64,000 bases of DNA from Sphaerospermopsis torques-reginae ITEP-024 (lineage in GTDB: Bacteria > Cyanobacteriota > Cyanobacteriia > Cyanobacteriales > Nostocaceae), in assembly GCF_019598945.1 (NCBI RefSeq), contig NZ_CP080598.1, positions 2,480,001-2,544,000 of the forward strand. The letters are read 5' to 3'. This document shows positions 9,900-19,581 of the stretch, piece after piece (position 1 is the first letter of the stretch; every line of letters starts with the position of its first letter). The translations under genes and the position numbers were made by a program. A model generated the notes under the pieces. The model made no database searches, was not told the DNA's origin, and saw only the letters and a list, made by a program, of their open reading frames with translations.

Positions 9900-9938
9900 G
9901 ATCCCAAATCCCAAATCCCAAATCCCAAATCTAAAATC
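9900..9938. repeat. STRR array, unit CCCAAAT
   Basis: Four tandem CCCAAAT heptamers with degenerate edges lie in the gap between hmpD and hmpE. This gap also holds the GGGCGAAGCATTC hairpin element at 10021-10100. Confidence 0.85.
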
Positions 9939-10020
9939 TGAAATTCAGCCTTCATCCTGTATTCATCCTCAGAATTCAGAATCCAAACTACAGAATAAAT
10001 AAGACTCCTGACTTCTGACT

Positions 10021-10100
10021 CCTGTACGGGCGAAGCATTCGGGCGATCAATGATCAATTTTCGTCCAAGGCTATTTTCGGAATGCTTCGCCCCTACGACT
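10021..10100. repeat. Hairpin element with GGGCGAAGCATTC arms, copy 1
   Basis: The arm GGGCGAAGCATTC at 10028-10040 pairs perfectly with GAATGCTTCGCCC at 10080-10092 across a 39-base core. It is bordered on both sides by CTGACTCCTG-type heptamers. A related two-part copy is at 19421-19574. It lies between hmpD and hmpE in place of any gene. Confidence 0.8.
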
Positions 10101-10149
10101 TCTGACTCCTTCTCATTAATCGTTCATCCTTTATTCTTCATCCTTGTTT

Positions 10150-13100
10150 ATGCAGCCCGAACAACAACAACGGATATTGGGTTACTTCATCGAAGAAGCC
10201 AGAGACCACCTAAACACGATTGAACAGGGGTTACTGAACCTACAAGAAACCCTTAATGATCCAGAAATGATCAACGAAGTCTTCCGCGCTGCTCACTCCA
10301 TTAAAGGAGGGGCGGCTATGCTGGGATTGAGTAGTATTCAGCATACGTCTCACAGGCTGGAAGATAGTTTTAAAGTTCTTAAAGAGCAACGAGTTGACGT
10401 TGACCAAAAACTAGAGTCTTTGTTTCTGAGTGTGTCTGATACTTTAAAAGCTTTGTTGGATAATTTGGGTAGTCCCTTTGGTTTGTCAGAGGAAACTGCA
10501 AATACTTTGATGACCGCAACTGAACCGCTGTTTGCAGAACTAAATCAGCATCTAGAAAAACTTTTACAATCAGGAGTTGGATCTGTACCGACACCACCAC
10601 CAAAACAGGATGTTGTACCTCCAGTAAGTACCCAAAAACCGCCAGTAGCCAGCCAAAATAATTGGTCAGATTTTCAAAGTCACGTCCTACAATCCCTGCG
10701 GGAAATGCTGCAACTTTTTAAACAAAGTAGCACACCTTCATCTAGGGAAAATTTACAGTCATGCTGTCAGCAATTATTGAAACTTGGTGAAAAATTTAAT
10801 TTGCCGAATTGGTCTAAATTGTGTCAATCTGCCAATAATGCGATCGCCAATCCTGATAATAGTTATCTCACTTTAGCCAAAATTATTATTACCGAAATCA
10901 AACAAGCTCAAGAATTAGTTATTCAAGGTAAAGAAGCAGAAATAACCATTAGTCAAGAATTAGAAGCACTGGAGCTAATTCCAGAACTGGAATTGTTAGA
11001 ACTAAATTGGGCAGAGGAACAACCACAGCCAATCACAGATGCTAACGATACACTAGAAATACAAGAAGTACATACAGATAATGTACTCGATAACAGCACA
11101 ATTGTTGCACCAATAGAAGAATTTGACATAGCGGTAGATACAAGCATTCAAGACTTTGATAGCTTGCCAGAAATCGCTAGGGATGACACAGATGTAAATG
11201 CTTTTAGTCTCAATTCCTTGTTCACGGAAAACGACGAAGAAATACTCAACTTCAGTGGTGATATTACTAACTTAAATGGACTAGAAGTAGGCATTGCTGA
11301 GTTAAATACCCTAGAAGATTTATTTCAAGGCGAGTCTCCTGATTTTGAAACATGGGAACAAGAACAAATACCAGACACTACCATCAATCAATTAGGAACT
11401 GGTGATACTCAGGTTGAAGATAGTGATCACGATTTAGCTGAGTTACTGTCATTGGATAATAATATCAGCAGTGAAGAAATACAAAGTCCTGTCAATAATC
11501 TTGCAGAAGACTTTATACTATTCGACGAAACCTTTTTAGAAGAAAATTCAGAACTGCAAAATCAAACCATCACTGCTAAAACTCCACCAACTAGCGAACT
11601 GCCAACTACTGATATTGATTTCAATTTAGAATTATTCCTACCTGACATTACTGAAGACTTGACGGTTAGTTCTCCATCTGCACCTGAATATGATCTTAAT
11701 AGCTTCTGGACAGAAATGGATTCAGAACCAGCACAGTTAAATGCTGCTGAATTAGAACAGGATGTGGCTAAGGAATTAGAAGAAAGTTTATTTGCCGGTT
11801 TTGGGCAAACTGTAGCTGATAGTCAGCATTCATCTAACCTCAACTTTTATTTAGAAGACTTTGATTTTACTGAAAACCAACAACAAGAGATAGGAGATTC
11901 CTGGTTGACATCAGGTGGAGATGATTTATTTGCTGATTTAGCAAATTCTCATTCCACTTCTCCCACAGCAGATAATGATCAGGTGTTATTGCCGGAAATT
12001 GATAGCTTCTCTCAACAACCAGCAGCAATGAATTTGATAGCAGAATTTACCGTTCCATCTGCTCAGACAAATGCTGATTTGGAATTGGATATAGAATTGG
12101 ATATATTTGCTGGTTTTGATGACAATAGCAATGATGATGTATCACTTTCCTGGGAGAAGATCACAGTAATTCAGTCAATTGAAGATCACCAGGAAACCAC
12201 AAAGACAACTATCAATGATTTCCATCTTATTGAGGAAAAACAGCCAGAGCTATTAGAGCAGGATGTAAGTGAAAATCTGGGGATAGACATTGATCTTTGC
12301 TTAGATATTGATTTACCAGAATTGGGTTTAGAACAAGAAGAAATCACAACAGATGTCTTTGATCAACCCCCTCTAACGCTACCTCTAACACTAGAAGCAG
12401 CAAATTCTCAACTATTAGAGTTAGAAAGTACAGCCACAAATACAGCGGAAAATGCAGTAGATGAACTGGCAGAATTAGAAGTATTCAATACTTCACAAAA
12501 TGCAGTAGATGAACTGGCAGAATTAGAAACCACAGCCACAAATACTTCGGAAAATGCAGTAGATGAATTTGCAGAGTTAGAAGCATTACTCGATGAGGAA
12601 AAATTAGAAACACCCAATCCAGACTCCATTCCAGACGCGGATTTTGCGGCTTTAGAAGCATTACTGGGTACAGATATTGCTCCAGTAGCAGAGATACCAC
12701 AAACGCCACCAAAACTGAGTCAACCTGTGGCTACAAAAGCTGAAAATATAGCTGCGTCTTCAGACATACCTGATGAATTTAAAGACTTGGAGGAATTACT
12801 TAAAGAAGTAGATCAAACAATCAACGCTACCGGAAGAAATGTAAAATCCAACACCAGCAAAGTGCCACGTCCGGCTACTCGTCGTGTTCGAGAAGAAAGT
12901 ATGAAGATTCCAGTCAAGCAACTGGATGAAATGAGTAACTTAGTTGGGGAGTTGGTGGTTAATCGCAATACCTTAGAACAGGATCATGAGCGTCTGCGAC
13001 AATCATTAGATAACTTATTGATTCAAATTCAACATCTTTCCGATGTGGGCGCAAGGATGCAAGAGTTATACGAGCGATCGCTCTTGGAAGCTTCACTATT

Positions 13101-14805
13101 GAAGAGTCGCAGAGCCAGAGAAAAAGGTGACAACAGTTCCAATGATCGGGGTTTTGCCTCGGAAGAAATGGACGAGTTTACCGAATTTCACTTACTTGCT
13201 CAAGAAACCATAGAATACATTGTGAGAGTTCGGGAGTCAGCCAGCGACATTGACTTTGTTACCGAAGAAACCGAGCGAGTAGCGCGACAGTTCCGTCAAG
13301 TCACCAGCCAACTACAAGAAGGAATCACCAAGGCGCGAATGGTGCCTTTTGCTCAAGCTGTTGAACGCTTGCGTCGAGGAGTGCGGGATAACGGCATCAA
13401 GTATGGCAAACAAGTAGAACTGATGACAGAAGGGGCAGATACATTAGTTGACAAGATGATTTTGGATCATCTGACAGACCCCCTCACCCATATGCTCAAT
13501 AATGCGATCTCTCACGGTATTGAAACTCCAGAAGTTCGCACAGCTGCGGGTAAATCACCTGTGGGAACAATCAAGATCCGCGCTTTCCACCAAGGTAATC
13601 AAACTGTAATTGCTGTCAGTGATGACGGTGCCGGTATTGATCACGAAAAGGTAAAACAGAAGGCACTGCAAAAAGGTGTGATTACACCAGAAGAAGCAAA
13701 AATCATGTCTCGCCAAGAAGCTTATAAACTTTTGTTTCTGCCCAGTTTCAGCACCGCCGATGAAATTGATGATATTAAAGGCCGGGGCGTGGGTATGAAC
13801 GTAGTTCAAAACGATATTCACGAAATTCGGGGAACTGTCACCACTGATTCGGTACTAGGCAAAGGAACTACCTTTACTATTCGCTTACCACTCACCCTGA
13901 GTATTTGTAAAGCTCTCTGCTGTATTTCCAACAAGTCAAGAATTGCCTTCCCAATGGATGGTGTGGAAGACACAATAGATATACCCGTTACAGATGTTCA
14001 GAAAGATGCTGACGGACAATCATTTATTTGGTGGCGGGAAACAGTCCTACCCTTCCGAACTTTACAGGAAATTTTGGTTTTCAATCGTCATATTGCTCGC
14101 GGTAATGTCTATAGCAACACGCGAGATGATGACACGATTTCTGTCGTCGTCCTGCGCTCAGGTAATACAATGGTCGCTCTCCAGATTGACCAAGTGTTAA
14201 GCGAACAGGAAATTGTAATTAAGCAATTTGAAGGACCTACACCTAAACCCAGTGGTGTTGCTGGTGCTACAGTTATCGGTGATGGTCGCATTATGCCTAT
14301 TGCCGACGTTTTAGAAATTATTGACATCTTCCAAGGTAAGATGTCTAAACAAATTGGTGGTGGCTCTTGGCAACGGAAAACGGCTTCTCCTGTAGATAAC
14401 GCTCCAGAGGTGAAGATTGATCCGACAGTGTTAATTGTCGATGACTCTATTACTGTCCGGGAATTACTGTCTCTCACTTTTACCAAAGCTGGTTATCGTG
14501 TTGAACAAGCCCGTGATGGTCAAGAAGCATGGGATAAGCTGCGTTCTGGTTTACCTTGCGATATCGTCTTCTGTGACATTGAAATGCCCCGCTGTGACGG
14601 TCTGGAACTGCTCTCCCGTATTCAAAAAGACGGTAGCCTTAATCACCTACCTATAGCTATGCTCACTTCCAGAGGTGCAGACAAACACAAACAAATGGCT
14701 GTTCAACTCGGTGCTAGTGGTTACTTTACTAAACCATATCTAGAAGAAGCACTATTAGAAGCCGCTTCTCGGATGCTCAAAGGTGAGAAGTTAGTAACGG
14801 CTTAG
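10150..14805 (+). CDS. hmpE: CheA-type hybrid histidine kinase with C-terminal receiver
   Basis: The ATG at 10150 (MQPEQQQRI) is preferred to a TTG two codons earlier, giving 1551 residues. Order of domains: Hpt with the phosphorylated His at H49 (AAHSIKGGAAMLG); a very long acidic linker (about residues 150-900) containing tandem repeats of TSENAVDELAELE type; the dimerisation domain (VKQLDEMSNLVGELVVNRN); the ATPase domain with N box (MLNNAISHGIE), G1 (SDDGAGID) and G2 (KGRGVGMNVV); a CheW-like domain; and a receiver with DDS at its start, acceptor Asp in FCDIEMPRCDG and TKPY near the end. All key residues are present. This is the PilL/PixL/HmpE layout, so the output is likely pilus control. 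It sits 290 bases after hmpD, separated only by repeats. Confidence 0.9.
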   Translation: MQPEQQQRILGYFIEEARDHLNTIEQGLLNLQETLNDPEMINEVFRAAHSIKGGAAMLGLSSIQHTSHRLEDSFKVLKEQRVDVDQKLESLFLSVSDTLKALLDNLGSPFGLSEETANTLMTATEPLFAELNQHLEKLLQSGVGSVPTPPPKQDVVPPVSTQKPPVASQNNWSDFQSHVLQSLREMLQLFKQSSTPSSRENLQSCCQQLLKLGEKFNLPNWSKLCQSANNAIANPDNSYLTLAKIIITEIKQAQELVIQGKEAEITISQELEALELIPELELLELNWAEEQPQPITDANDTLEIQEVHTDNVLDNSTIVAPIEEFDIAVDTSIQDFDSLPEIARDDTDVNAFSLNSLFTENDEEILNFSGDITNLNGLEVGIAELNTLEDLFQGESPDFETWEQEQIPDTTINQLGTGDTQVEDSDHDLAELLSLDNNISSEEIQSPVNNLAEDFILFDETFLEENSELQNQTITAKTPPTSELPTTDIDFNLELFLPDITEDLTVSSPSAPEYDLNSFWTEMDSEPAQLNAAELEQDVAKELEESLFAGFGQTVADSQHSSNLNFYLEDFDFTENQQQEIGDSWLTSGGDDLFADLANSHSTSPTADNDQVLLPEIDSFSQQPAAMNLIAEFTVPSAQTNADLELDIELDIFAGFDDNSNDDVSLSWEKITVIQSIEDHQETTKTTINDFHLIEEKQPELLEQDVSENLGIDIDLCLDIDLPELGLEQEEITTDVFDQPPLTLPLTLEAANSQLLELESTATNTAENAVDELAELEVFNTSQNAVDELAELETTATNTSENAVDEFAELEALLDEEKLETPNPDSIPDADFAALEALLGTDIAPVAEIPQTPPKLSQPVATKAENIAASSDIPDEFKDLEELLKEVDQTINATGRNVKSNTSKVPRPATRRVREESMKIPVKQLDEMSNLVGELVVNRNTLEQDHERLRQSLDNLLIQIQHLSDVGARMQELYERSLLEASLLKSRRAREKGDNSSNDRGFASEEMDEFTEFHLLAQETIEYIVRVRESASDIDFVTEETERVARQFRQVTSQLQEGITKARMVPFAQAVERLRRGVRDNGIKYGKQVELMTEGADTLVDKMILDHLTDPLTHMLNNAISHGIETPEVRTAAGKSPVGTIKIRAFHQGNQTVIAVSDDGAGIDHEKVKQKALQKGVITPEEAKIMSRQEAYKLLFLPSFSTADEIDDIKGRGVGMNVVQNDIHEIRGTVTTDSVLGKGTTFTIRLPLTLSICKALCCISNKSRIAFPMDGVEDTIDIPVTDVQKDADGQSFIWWRETVLPFRTLQEILVFNRHIARGNVYSNTRDDDTISVVVLRSGNTMVALQIDQVLSEQEIVIKQFEGPTPKPSGVAGATVIGDGRIMPIADVLEIIDIFQGKMSKQIGGGSWQRKTASPVDNAPEVKIDPTVLIVDDSITVRELLSLTFTKAGYRVEQARDGQEAWDKLRSGLPCDIVFCDIEMPRCDGLELLSRIQKDGSLNHLPIAMLTSRGADKHKQMAVQLGASGYFTKPYLEEALLEAASRMLKGEKLVTA

Positions 14806-14863
14806 GTGGTGACTGGTGATTGGTGATTGGTGATTGGTGACTGGTGATTGGTGACTGGTGACT
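14806..14863. repeat. STRR array, unit GGTGACT/GGTGATT
   Basis: About eight tandem heptamers alternate between GGTGACT and GGTGATT directly after the hmpE stop codon. The array leads into the two-armed module at 14870-14929. Confidence 0.9.
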
Positions 14864-14869
14864 GGGACA

Positions 14870-14929
14870 AGATTTTAGATTTTAGATTGGAGATGAAATA
14901 CAATCCAAAATCCAAAATCCAAAATTGTA
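14870..14929 (-). repeat. Two-armed STRR module, copy A
   Basis: Read on the minus strand, it has an arm of TTTTGGA heptamers, the spacer ATTGTATTTCAT, then an arm of TCTAAAA heptamers. Copies B (27988-28078) and C (57701-57784) have the same layout and spacer. A short ATTCCCA array follows at 14936-14955. Confidence 0.75.
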
Positions 14930-15000
14930 TCACCAATTCCCAATTCCCAATTCCCTGTTTCTTTCCTCAACAAAAAAACTTTCAAAATCAACTCTTAATT

Positions 15001-17070
15001 ATGTCAAAATCTCAATCACCTCTTACCTATCCCACCATCAGTAAAAGCAGCCAAACAGATAATTATCACGGTACTATAGTTGCCGATCCTTACCGTTCCT
15101 TAGAAGACCCAGATGCAGAAATCACAACAGCTTGGGTGACAGCACAAAACAAAGTTACTTTTAGCTATTTAAACGAAATTCCAGCAAGAGAAACAATTAA
15201 ACAACGTCTCACAAAATTGTGGGATTATGAAAAATATGGTATTCCCTTCAAAGAAGGTGAAAACTACTTTTATTTCAAAAATGATGGACTACAAAATCAA
15301 AGTGTTCTCTATACTCTCCCTAGTTTAGATGCAGAACCGAGAGTATTACTAGACCCTAATAAACTTTCTGAAGATGGAACAGTTGCCCTTTCTGGAATTG
15401 CTATTAGTGAAAATGGTAAACTTTTAGCTTACGGTTTATCTAGCTCTGGTTCAGATTGGCAAGAATGGAAAGTTAGAGATATTGCTACAGGTGAAGATTT
15501 ACCAGATCATCTACAATGGATTAAATTTTCCAGTGCATCTTGGACACATGATCATCAAGGTTTTTTCTATAGTCGTTATGATCAACCTAATGAAAAAACT
15601 AAATTAGAAGATGTTAATTATTATCAAAAACTTTATTACCATAAACTTGGTACATCTCAATCAGAAGACATTTTAATTTATCATCGTCTTGATCAAAAAG
15701 AATGGGGTTTTAGTGGTGATGTAACAGAAGATGGCAAATATTTGATAATTTCTGTTTGGTTGGGAACTGATTCCAGAAAGTTGGTTTTTTACAAAGATTT
15801 GACTAAACCAAATTCTGAAGTAGTTGAATTAATCAATCAATTTGAGGCAAATTACAGCTTTATTGATCATGATGATGCTGTATTTTATTTTCGCACTGAT
15901 TTAAACGCCCCTAGAGGTCGAGTTATTGCCATTGATACGAAAAATCCAGCTTCAGAAAATTGGAAAGAAATTATTACCCAATCCACAGAAAAATTAGATG
16001 ATGTGGGCATTTTAAATAATCAATTTGTGGCTGATTATCTGCAAGATGCCTATAGCAAAATTAAAATCTTTGACTTACAAGGTAATTTTATCAGAGAAGT
16101 AGAATTACGGGGAATTGGTTCTGTTGGTGGTTTTAGTGGTAAACGGAAAGATGCGGAAACTTTTTATAGTTTTACCAGCTTTACCACACCAGGAACTATC
16201 TACCGCTATGATATGAAAACAGGTAAAAGTGAAATTTTCCGCCAGCCAAAGGTAGATTGTAATCCTGATGAGTATGAGATTAAACAGGTATTTTATCAAA
16301 GTAAAGACGGTACACAAATACCGATGTTTATTACCCATAAAAAGGGTATAGAATTAGATGGAAATAACCCCACTTATCTCTATGGATATGGTGGTTTTAA
16401 TGTTTCACTAACACCTAATTTTTCTGTTAGTTTGTTGGTATGGATGGAAATGGGGGGAGTTTATGCAGTACCTAATTTGCGCGGTGGTGGTGAATATGGA
16501 GAAGAATGGCATCAAGCAGGAATGAAAGAGAAAAAACAAAATGTTTTTGATGATTTTATTGCTGCTGCGGAATGGTTAATTAGTAATAATTACACCCAAC
16601 CCCAAAAATTAGCTATTGGTGGTGGTAGTAATGGCGGTTTGTTGGTGGGTGCTTGTATGACGCAACGCCCAGAATTATTTGCTGCTGCTTTACCCGCAGT
16701 TGGTGTGATGGATATGTTGCGTTTCCATCAATTTACCATTGGTTGGGCTTGGGTTGCTGAATATGGTTCTTCGGAAAATGCGGAGGAGTTTCAAACTTTA
16801 TATGCTTATTCTCCGTTGCATAATTTAAAGCCTGGTACTGCTTATCCTGCTACTTTAATTACTACCGCAGATCATGATGATCGGGTTGTTCCTGCCCATA
16901 GTTTTAAGTTTGCGGCAACTTTGCAGGAATGTCATGTTGGGGATGTGCCGGTATTGATTAGAATTGAGACGAAAGCGGGACATGGTGCGGGTAAACCGAC
17001 GGCGAAAATTATTGAGGAAGCGGCGGATAAGTGGGGGTTTTTGGTGAGGGTTTTGGGGTTTGAGGTTTAG
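15001..17070 (+). CDS. Prolyl oligopeptidase (S9A serine peptidase)
   Basis: The ATG at 15001 (MSKSQSPLTYP) is chosen; the open frame upstream is translated repeat. The result is 689 residues, the usual length for a cytoplasmic prolyl endopeptidase. The N-terminal part is the seven-bladed propeller region, starting with DNYHG...VADPYRSLED, typical of the family. The catalytic domain has LYGYGGFNVSLTP, LRGGGEYGEEWHQAG, the nucleophile elbow GGGSNGG (Ser543), the Asp in DHDDRVVPAHSF (around 626-627) and the His in AGHGAGK (His661). No signal peptide is visible. It cuts short peptides after proline. It stands alone between repeat clusters. Confidence 0.93.
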   Translation: MSKSQSPLTYPTISKSSQTDNYHGTIVADPYRSLEDPDAEITTAWVTAQNKVTFSYLNEIPARETIKQRLTKLWDYEKYGIPFKEGENYFYFKNDGLQNQSVLYTLPSLDAEPRVLLDPNKLSEDGTVALSGIAISENGKLLAYGLSSSGSDWQEWKVRDIATGEDLPDHLQWIKFSSASWTHDHQGFFYSRYDQPNEKTKLEDVNYYQKLYYHKLGTSQSEDILIYHRLDQKEWGFSGDVTEDGKYLIISVWLGTDSRKLVFYKDLTKPNSEVVELINQFEANYSFIDHDDAVFYFRTDLNAPRGRVIAIDTKNPASENWKEIITQSTEKLDDVGILNNQFVADYLQDAYSKIKIFDLQGNFIREVELRGIGSVGGFSGKRKDAETFYSFTSFTTPGTIYRYDMKTGKSEIFRQPKVDCNPDEYEIKQVFYQSKDGTQIPMFITHKKGIELDGNNPTYLYGYGGFNVSLTPNFSVSLLVWMEMGGVYAVPNLRGGGEYGEEWHQAGMKEKKQNVFDDFIAAAEWLISNNYTQPQKLAIGGGSNGGLLVGACMTQRPELFAAALPAVGVMDMLRFHQFTIGWAWVAEYGSSENAEEFQTLYAYSPLHNLKPGTAYPATLITTADHDDRVVPAHSFKFAATLQECHVGDVPVLIRIETKAGHGAGKPTAKIIEEAADKWGFLVRVLGFEV

Positions 17071-17268
17071 GTTTTGGGTGGGGTGTTCCCACCTGACTAA
17101 GAAATTCAAAAATTTGGGGATGACAGATAGCTAAAACTATTCCCTATTCCCTATTCCCTGCCTCAACGGAAAAACTTTCTCAGCAAACCCTAATTATAAC
17201 TCAACATCACCCAAAATATTCTAAAATAAAATTAAGATACAGTAACAACAATTGAGATGTAACTAACT

Positions 17269-17604
17269 ATGCAGCTTGAAGACTACTTTAATTTTCTAGC
17301 TCCCGATGATATTAGACTCAAGGGTACAAGAGTGGGAATTGAAACCATTTTATTTGACTATCTTTTCCATGCAAAAAGTCCAGAAGAGATTGCTAAAACC
17401 TATACATCACTAACATTAGAACAGGTTTATGCGACAATTCTTTACTATTTGCATAATCAACAATCAGTAGATGAATATATAAAAGATTGGTTAGAATGGG
17501 GTGATAAAATGAGAGAAGAACAACGTCGCAATCCTAACCCTGTTGTGGAAAAATTACGTAAGTTAAAAGCTGAAAAAATGTTGTTGCAAAATCATGGTGC
17601 TTAA
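17269..17604 (+). CDS. DUF433-family antitoxin-like protein
   Basis: The protein has 111 residues. DIRLKGTRVGIETILFDYLF and SPEEIAKTYTSLTLEQVYATILYYL match the DUF433 fold, a small helix-turn-helix-like domain that is usually the antitoxin beside a DUF5615 (PIN-like) toxin. The C-terminus is a charged helix. The downstream toxin frame starts 11 bases before this gene's stop, the usual overlap for such pairs, but that toxin is cut to 36 codons. The antitoxin itself looks complete, so it would be an orphan. Confidence 0.8.
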   Translation: MQLEDYFNFLAPDDIRLKGTRVGIETILFDYLFHAKSPEEIAKTYTSLTLEQVYATILYYLHNQQSVDEYIKDWLEWGDKMREEQRRNPNPVVEKLRKLKAEKMLLQNHGA

Positions 17605-17704
17605 TTATCTCATTGATGAAAATGTTAATCCAATTTATACCATTCAATTACGCCGTTTAAACCCTGATTTATTTATCCTAGCAGTGGGAGATTTGATAAC
17701 ATAG
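17594..17704 (+). pseudogene. Truncated DUF5615-type (PIN-like) toxin
   Basis: The ATG at 17594 overlaps the end of the DUF433 gene. The 36 codons read MVLNYLIDENVNPIYTIQLR..., with the LIDENV start typical of DUF5615 toxins, including the first acidic residues of the active site. Full proteins are about 110 residues; here the frame stops at TAG 17702-17704 and I find no continuation in any frame. About 33 bases on, TGCGTAAGTCCT (17737-17748) matches the end of the MITE at 63388-63479, hinting at how the gene was cut. Confidence 0.65.
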
Positions 17705-17946
17705 TTTTCCTTCGTGGTCCATTCTTCCGTAACTTCTGCGTAAGTCCTGGTTATTTAAGAATTGATTTTATTACCACAAAAAAATAAAAATGTTGGATTT
17801 TAGAAACAATACTTAATAATTTTCTCTCTAACATCAACCAATATCAAGAAACCGCAAAATTTCTCAAGAAAAAATAAAATTCCACCGATTCTAATTTCTA
17901 AGAACTACCATTAAAAAACAAAGAATAAAAATAGGTGTGTGCCATC
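17705..17946. other. Gap after the truncated toxin
   Basis: The region is A+T-rich and has no open frame of note. It holds the MITE-end match TGCGTAAGTCCT at 17737-17748. The last part must carry the thioredoxin promoter, which I cannot place. Confidence 0.5.
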
Positions 17947-18264
17947 ATGACAACTAAAAAGCAGTTTAACAGCTTTGAAGAAATGCTCTCTGGTTCAGAT
18001 GTACCAGTGTTAGTAGACTTTTACGCTGAATGGTGTGGTCCCTGTCAGATGATGGGTCCAATTTTAGAACAAGTTAATGTGCAATTGAAAGACCGTTTAC
18101 GAATCGTTAAAATTGACACCGAAAAATACACTCAATTAGCTAGTCAATATCAAATTGCTGCTTTACCAACCTTGGTATTATTTAAGAATGGTCAACCAGT
18201 AGATAGAATTGAAGGTGTACTGCAAGCACCCCAATTAATTCAACATCTGCAAACACTGGTTTAA
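17947..18264 (+). CDS. trxA: Thioredoxin
   Basis: The ATG at 17947 (MTTKKQFNSF) gives 105 residues, the normal size of a thioredoxin; the open frame extends four codons further upstream only through a non-ATG start. The redox motif WCGPC is at 29-33, preceded by VLVDFYAEW; the cis-Pro is in AALPTLVLF, and the C-terminal helix is complete. It reduces disulfides in target proteins, including peroxiredoxins and Calvin-cycle enzymes in cyanobacteria. Single gene, flanked downstream by STRRs. Confidence 0.95.
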   Translation: MTTKKQFNSFEEMLSGSDVPVLVDFYAEWCGPCQMMGPILEQVNVQLKDRLRIVKIDTEKYTQLASQYQIAALPTLVLFKNGQPVDRIEGVLQAPQLIQHLQTLV

Positions 18265-18385
18265 TTTGGTGATTGGTAATTGGTAATTGGTAATTGGGGA
18301 AGAAGGGAACAGGGAACAGAAGGCAAAAGGCAAGAGTTTATTCTTCCCAGTCACCAGTCACCAATACCCAGTCACCAGTCACCAG
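18264..18385. repeat. STRR arrays (GGTAATT and CAGTCAC units)
   Basis: The gap between the converging trxA and prmA is filled by GGTGATT/GGTAATT heptamers (18264-18298) and, reading the other way, CAGTCAC heptamers (18343-18385). The two arrays are roughly complementary, so the gap could fold on itself. Confidence 0.85.
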
Positions 18386-18388
18386 TTT

Positions 18389-19309
18389 TTAAGAACGTCT
18401 TGCATTTAAGCAACACCATTCTTTGCGTTTCCACAGGGTAGCCACAACCCAACCATTTTGTTCTAAAACATCAGCAACAGCTTTAGATTGTTCTAATAAA
18501 ATACCACTAAAAATACCCCAGGTACTAGGTTTAGTAATAGCAGCCATTTCGGGAATTAACTCAATAATTACATCAGCCAAAATATTACAAACAATACCAT
18601 CAACTGGTTGATCAATTATTTTTGTCAAAACGTCTACACTACCCCAGGCTGGAATCAAGCGTTCTGAATTAATATCATTAAGGGTGCGATTGCTCAAAGT
18701 TGATTTTACCGCCAAGGGATCATTATCAACTGCATAAACTTTTTTTGCTCCCAGGAGTATAGCACCTACAGAAAGGATACCCGAACCGCAGCCAATATCA
18801 GCAATTACTAGGGAATCTTTTTTATGCTCTGTAGCCATGAAAGAATCAGGAACTTCACTGAGGCGCATTTCTAGAGATTCTAGACAAAGTTGAGTTGTGG
18901 CGTGATTACCCGTACCAAAAGCTACACCAGGATCAAGACGAATCACCAATCGTTCTGCTGATGCAGGTAATGGTAGCCATGCGGGGTTGATCAAGAAGCG
19001 ATCGCCAATATCTTGAGGTTGCCAATACTGCTTCCAACTGCTGGACCAGTCTTCCTCATCAATCAAATTCCAGTGTAACAGCGGAGAAGGCAAACCGATA
19101 CATAAAGCATCTTGACGCAACCATAAAGATAACGCCGATAAATCTAATAATTGTGCTTGAAAGCTAGGCAAATAAGCTTTTAACAGCGATGAATTTCCTT
19201 TACTTTCAACGGCAGTACCACGACAGCCAAAAGTTTCCAGTCGCCAAAAGATAGAATCTTCCAGGTCTGGTTCACATAAAATTTTCAGTTCCCACCAAGT
19301 GTTTGCCAT
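18389..19309 (-). CDS. prmA: Ribosomal protein L11 methyltransferase
   Basis: The 306-residue enzyme trimethylates ribosomal protein L11 using S-adenosylmethionine. It starts [20 protein letters not shown], typical of PrmA. The substrate-binding N-terminal domain is followed by the characteristic [23 protein letters not shown] motif I ([15 protein letters not shown]), [11 protein letters not shown] and [12 protein letters not shown] (the NILA post-I motif). Length and order are normal. serA lies upstream on the same strand, 272 bases away across repeats, so a shared transcript is possible but unproven. Confidence 0.94.
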   Translation of the reverse strand: MANTWWELKILCEPDLEDSIFWRLETFGCRGTAVESKGNSSLLKAYLPSFQAQLLDLSALSLWLRQDALCIGLPSPLLHWNLIDEEDWSSSWKQYWQPQDIGDRFLINPAWLPLPASAERLVIRLDPGVAFGTGNHATTQLCLESLEMRLSEVPDSFMATEHKKDSLVIADIGCGSGILSVGAILLGAKKVYAVDNDPLAVKSTLSNRTLNDINSERLIPAWGSVDVLTKIIDQPVDGIVCNILADVIIELIPEMAAITKPSTWGIFSGILLEQSKAVADVLEQNGWVVATLWKRKEWCCLNARRS

Positions 19310-19311
19310 AA

Positions 19312-19398
19312 AATTTTAGATTTTAGATTTTAGATTTTAGATTAATCATGGGAACTATTCACAGGGAATCAAGAGGCTAGAGGCTAGAGGCTAGAGGC
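19312..19398. repeat. STRR arrays (TTTTAGA and GGCTAGA units)
   Basis: Four TTTTAGA heptamers (19312-19343) are followed by about three GGCTAGA heptamers (19376-19398) upstream of prmA. Confidence 0.85.
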
Positions 19399-19420
19399 AA
19401 ATTTCTTCTGACTCCTGACT

Positions 19421-19574
19421 CCTGTACGGGCGAAGCATTCGGGCGACCAATTATCAATTTTATGAAAAGGTTATTTTCCTGTAAGGGCGAAGCATTCGGG
19501 CGATAAATTATCAATTTTATGAAAAGGTTATTTTCCGAATGCTTCGCCCCTACTTCGCCCCTACGACTCCTGAC
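19421..19574. repeat. Hairpin element with GGGCGAAGCATTC arms, copy 2 (left half duplicated)
   Basis: It holds two left arms GGGCGAAGCATTCGGGCGA (from 19429 and 19484), each followed by the same core (TTATCAATTTTATGAAAAGG). There is then one right arm with GAATGCTTCGCCCC and a duplicated CTACTTCGCCCCTAC end. Both sides are CTGACTCCTGACTCCT heptamers. It is the same family as 10021-10100. The partial tandem duplication of the left half suggests replication slippage. Confidence 0.8.
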
Positions 19575-19581
19575 TCCTTGA

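Noticed and set aside
14109-14486. 125-residue minus-strand frame
   Set aside because: Shadow of the CheW-like and receiver parts of hmpE.
14848-15000. N-terminal extension of the prolyl oligopeptidase
   Set aside because: It is translated STRR and module sequence; the family starts at the ATG at 15001.
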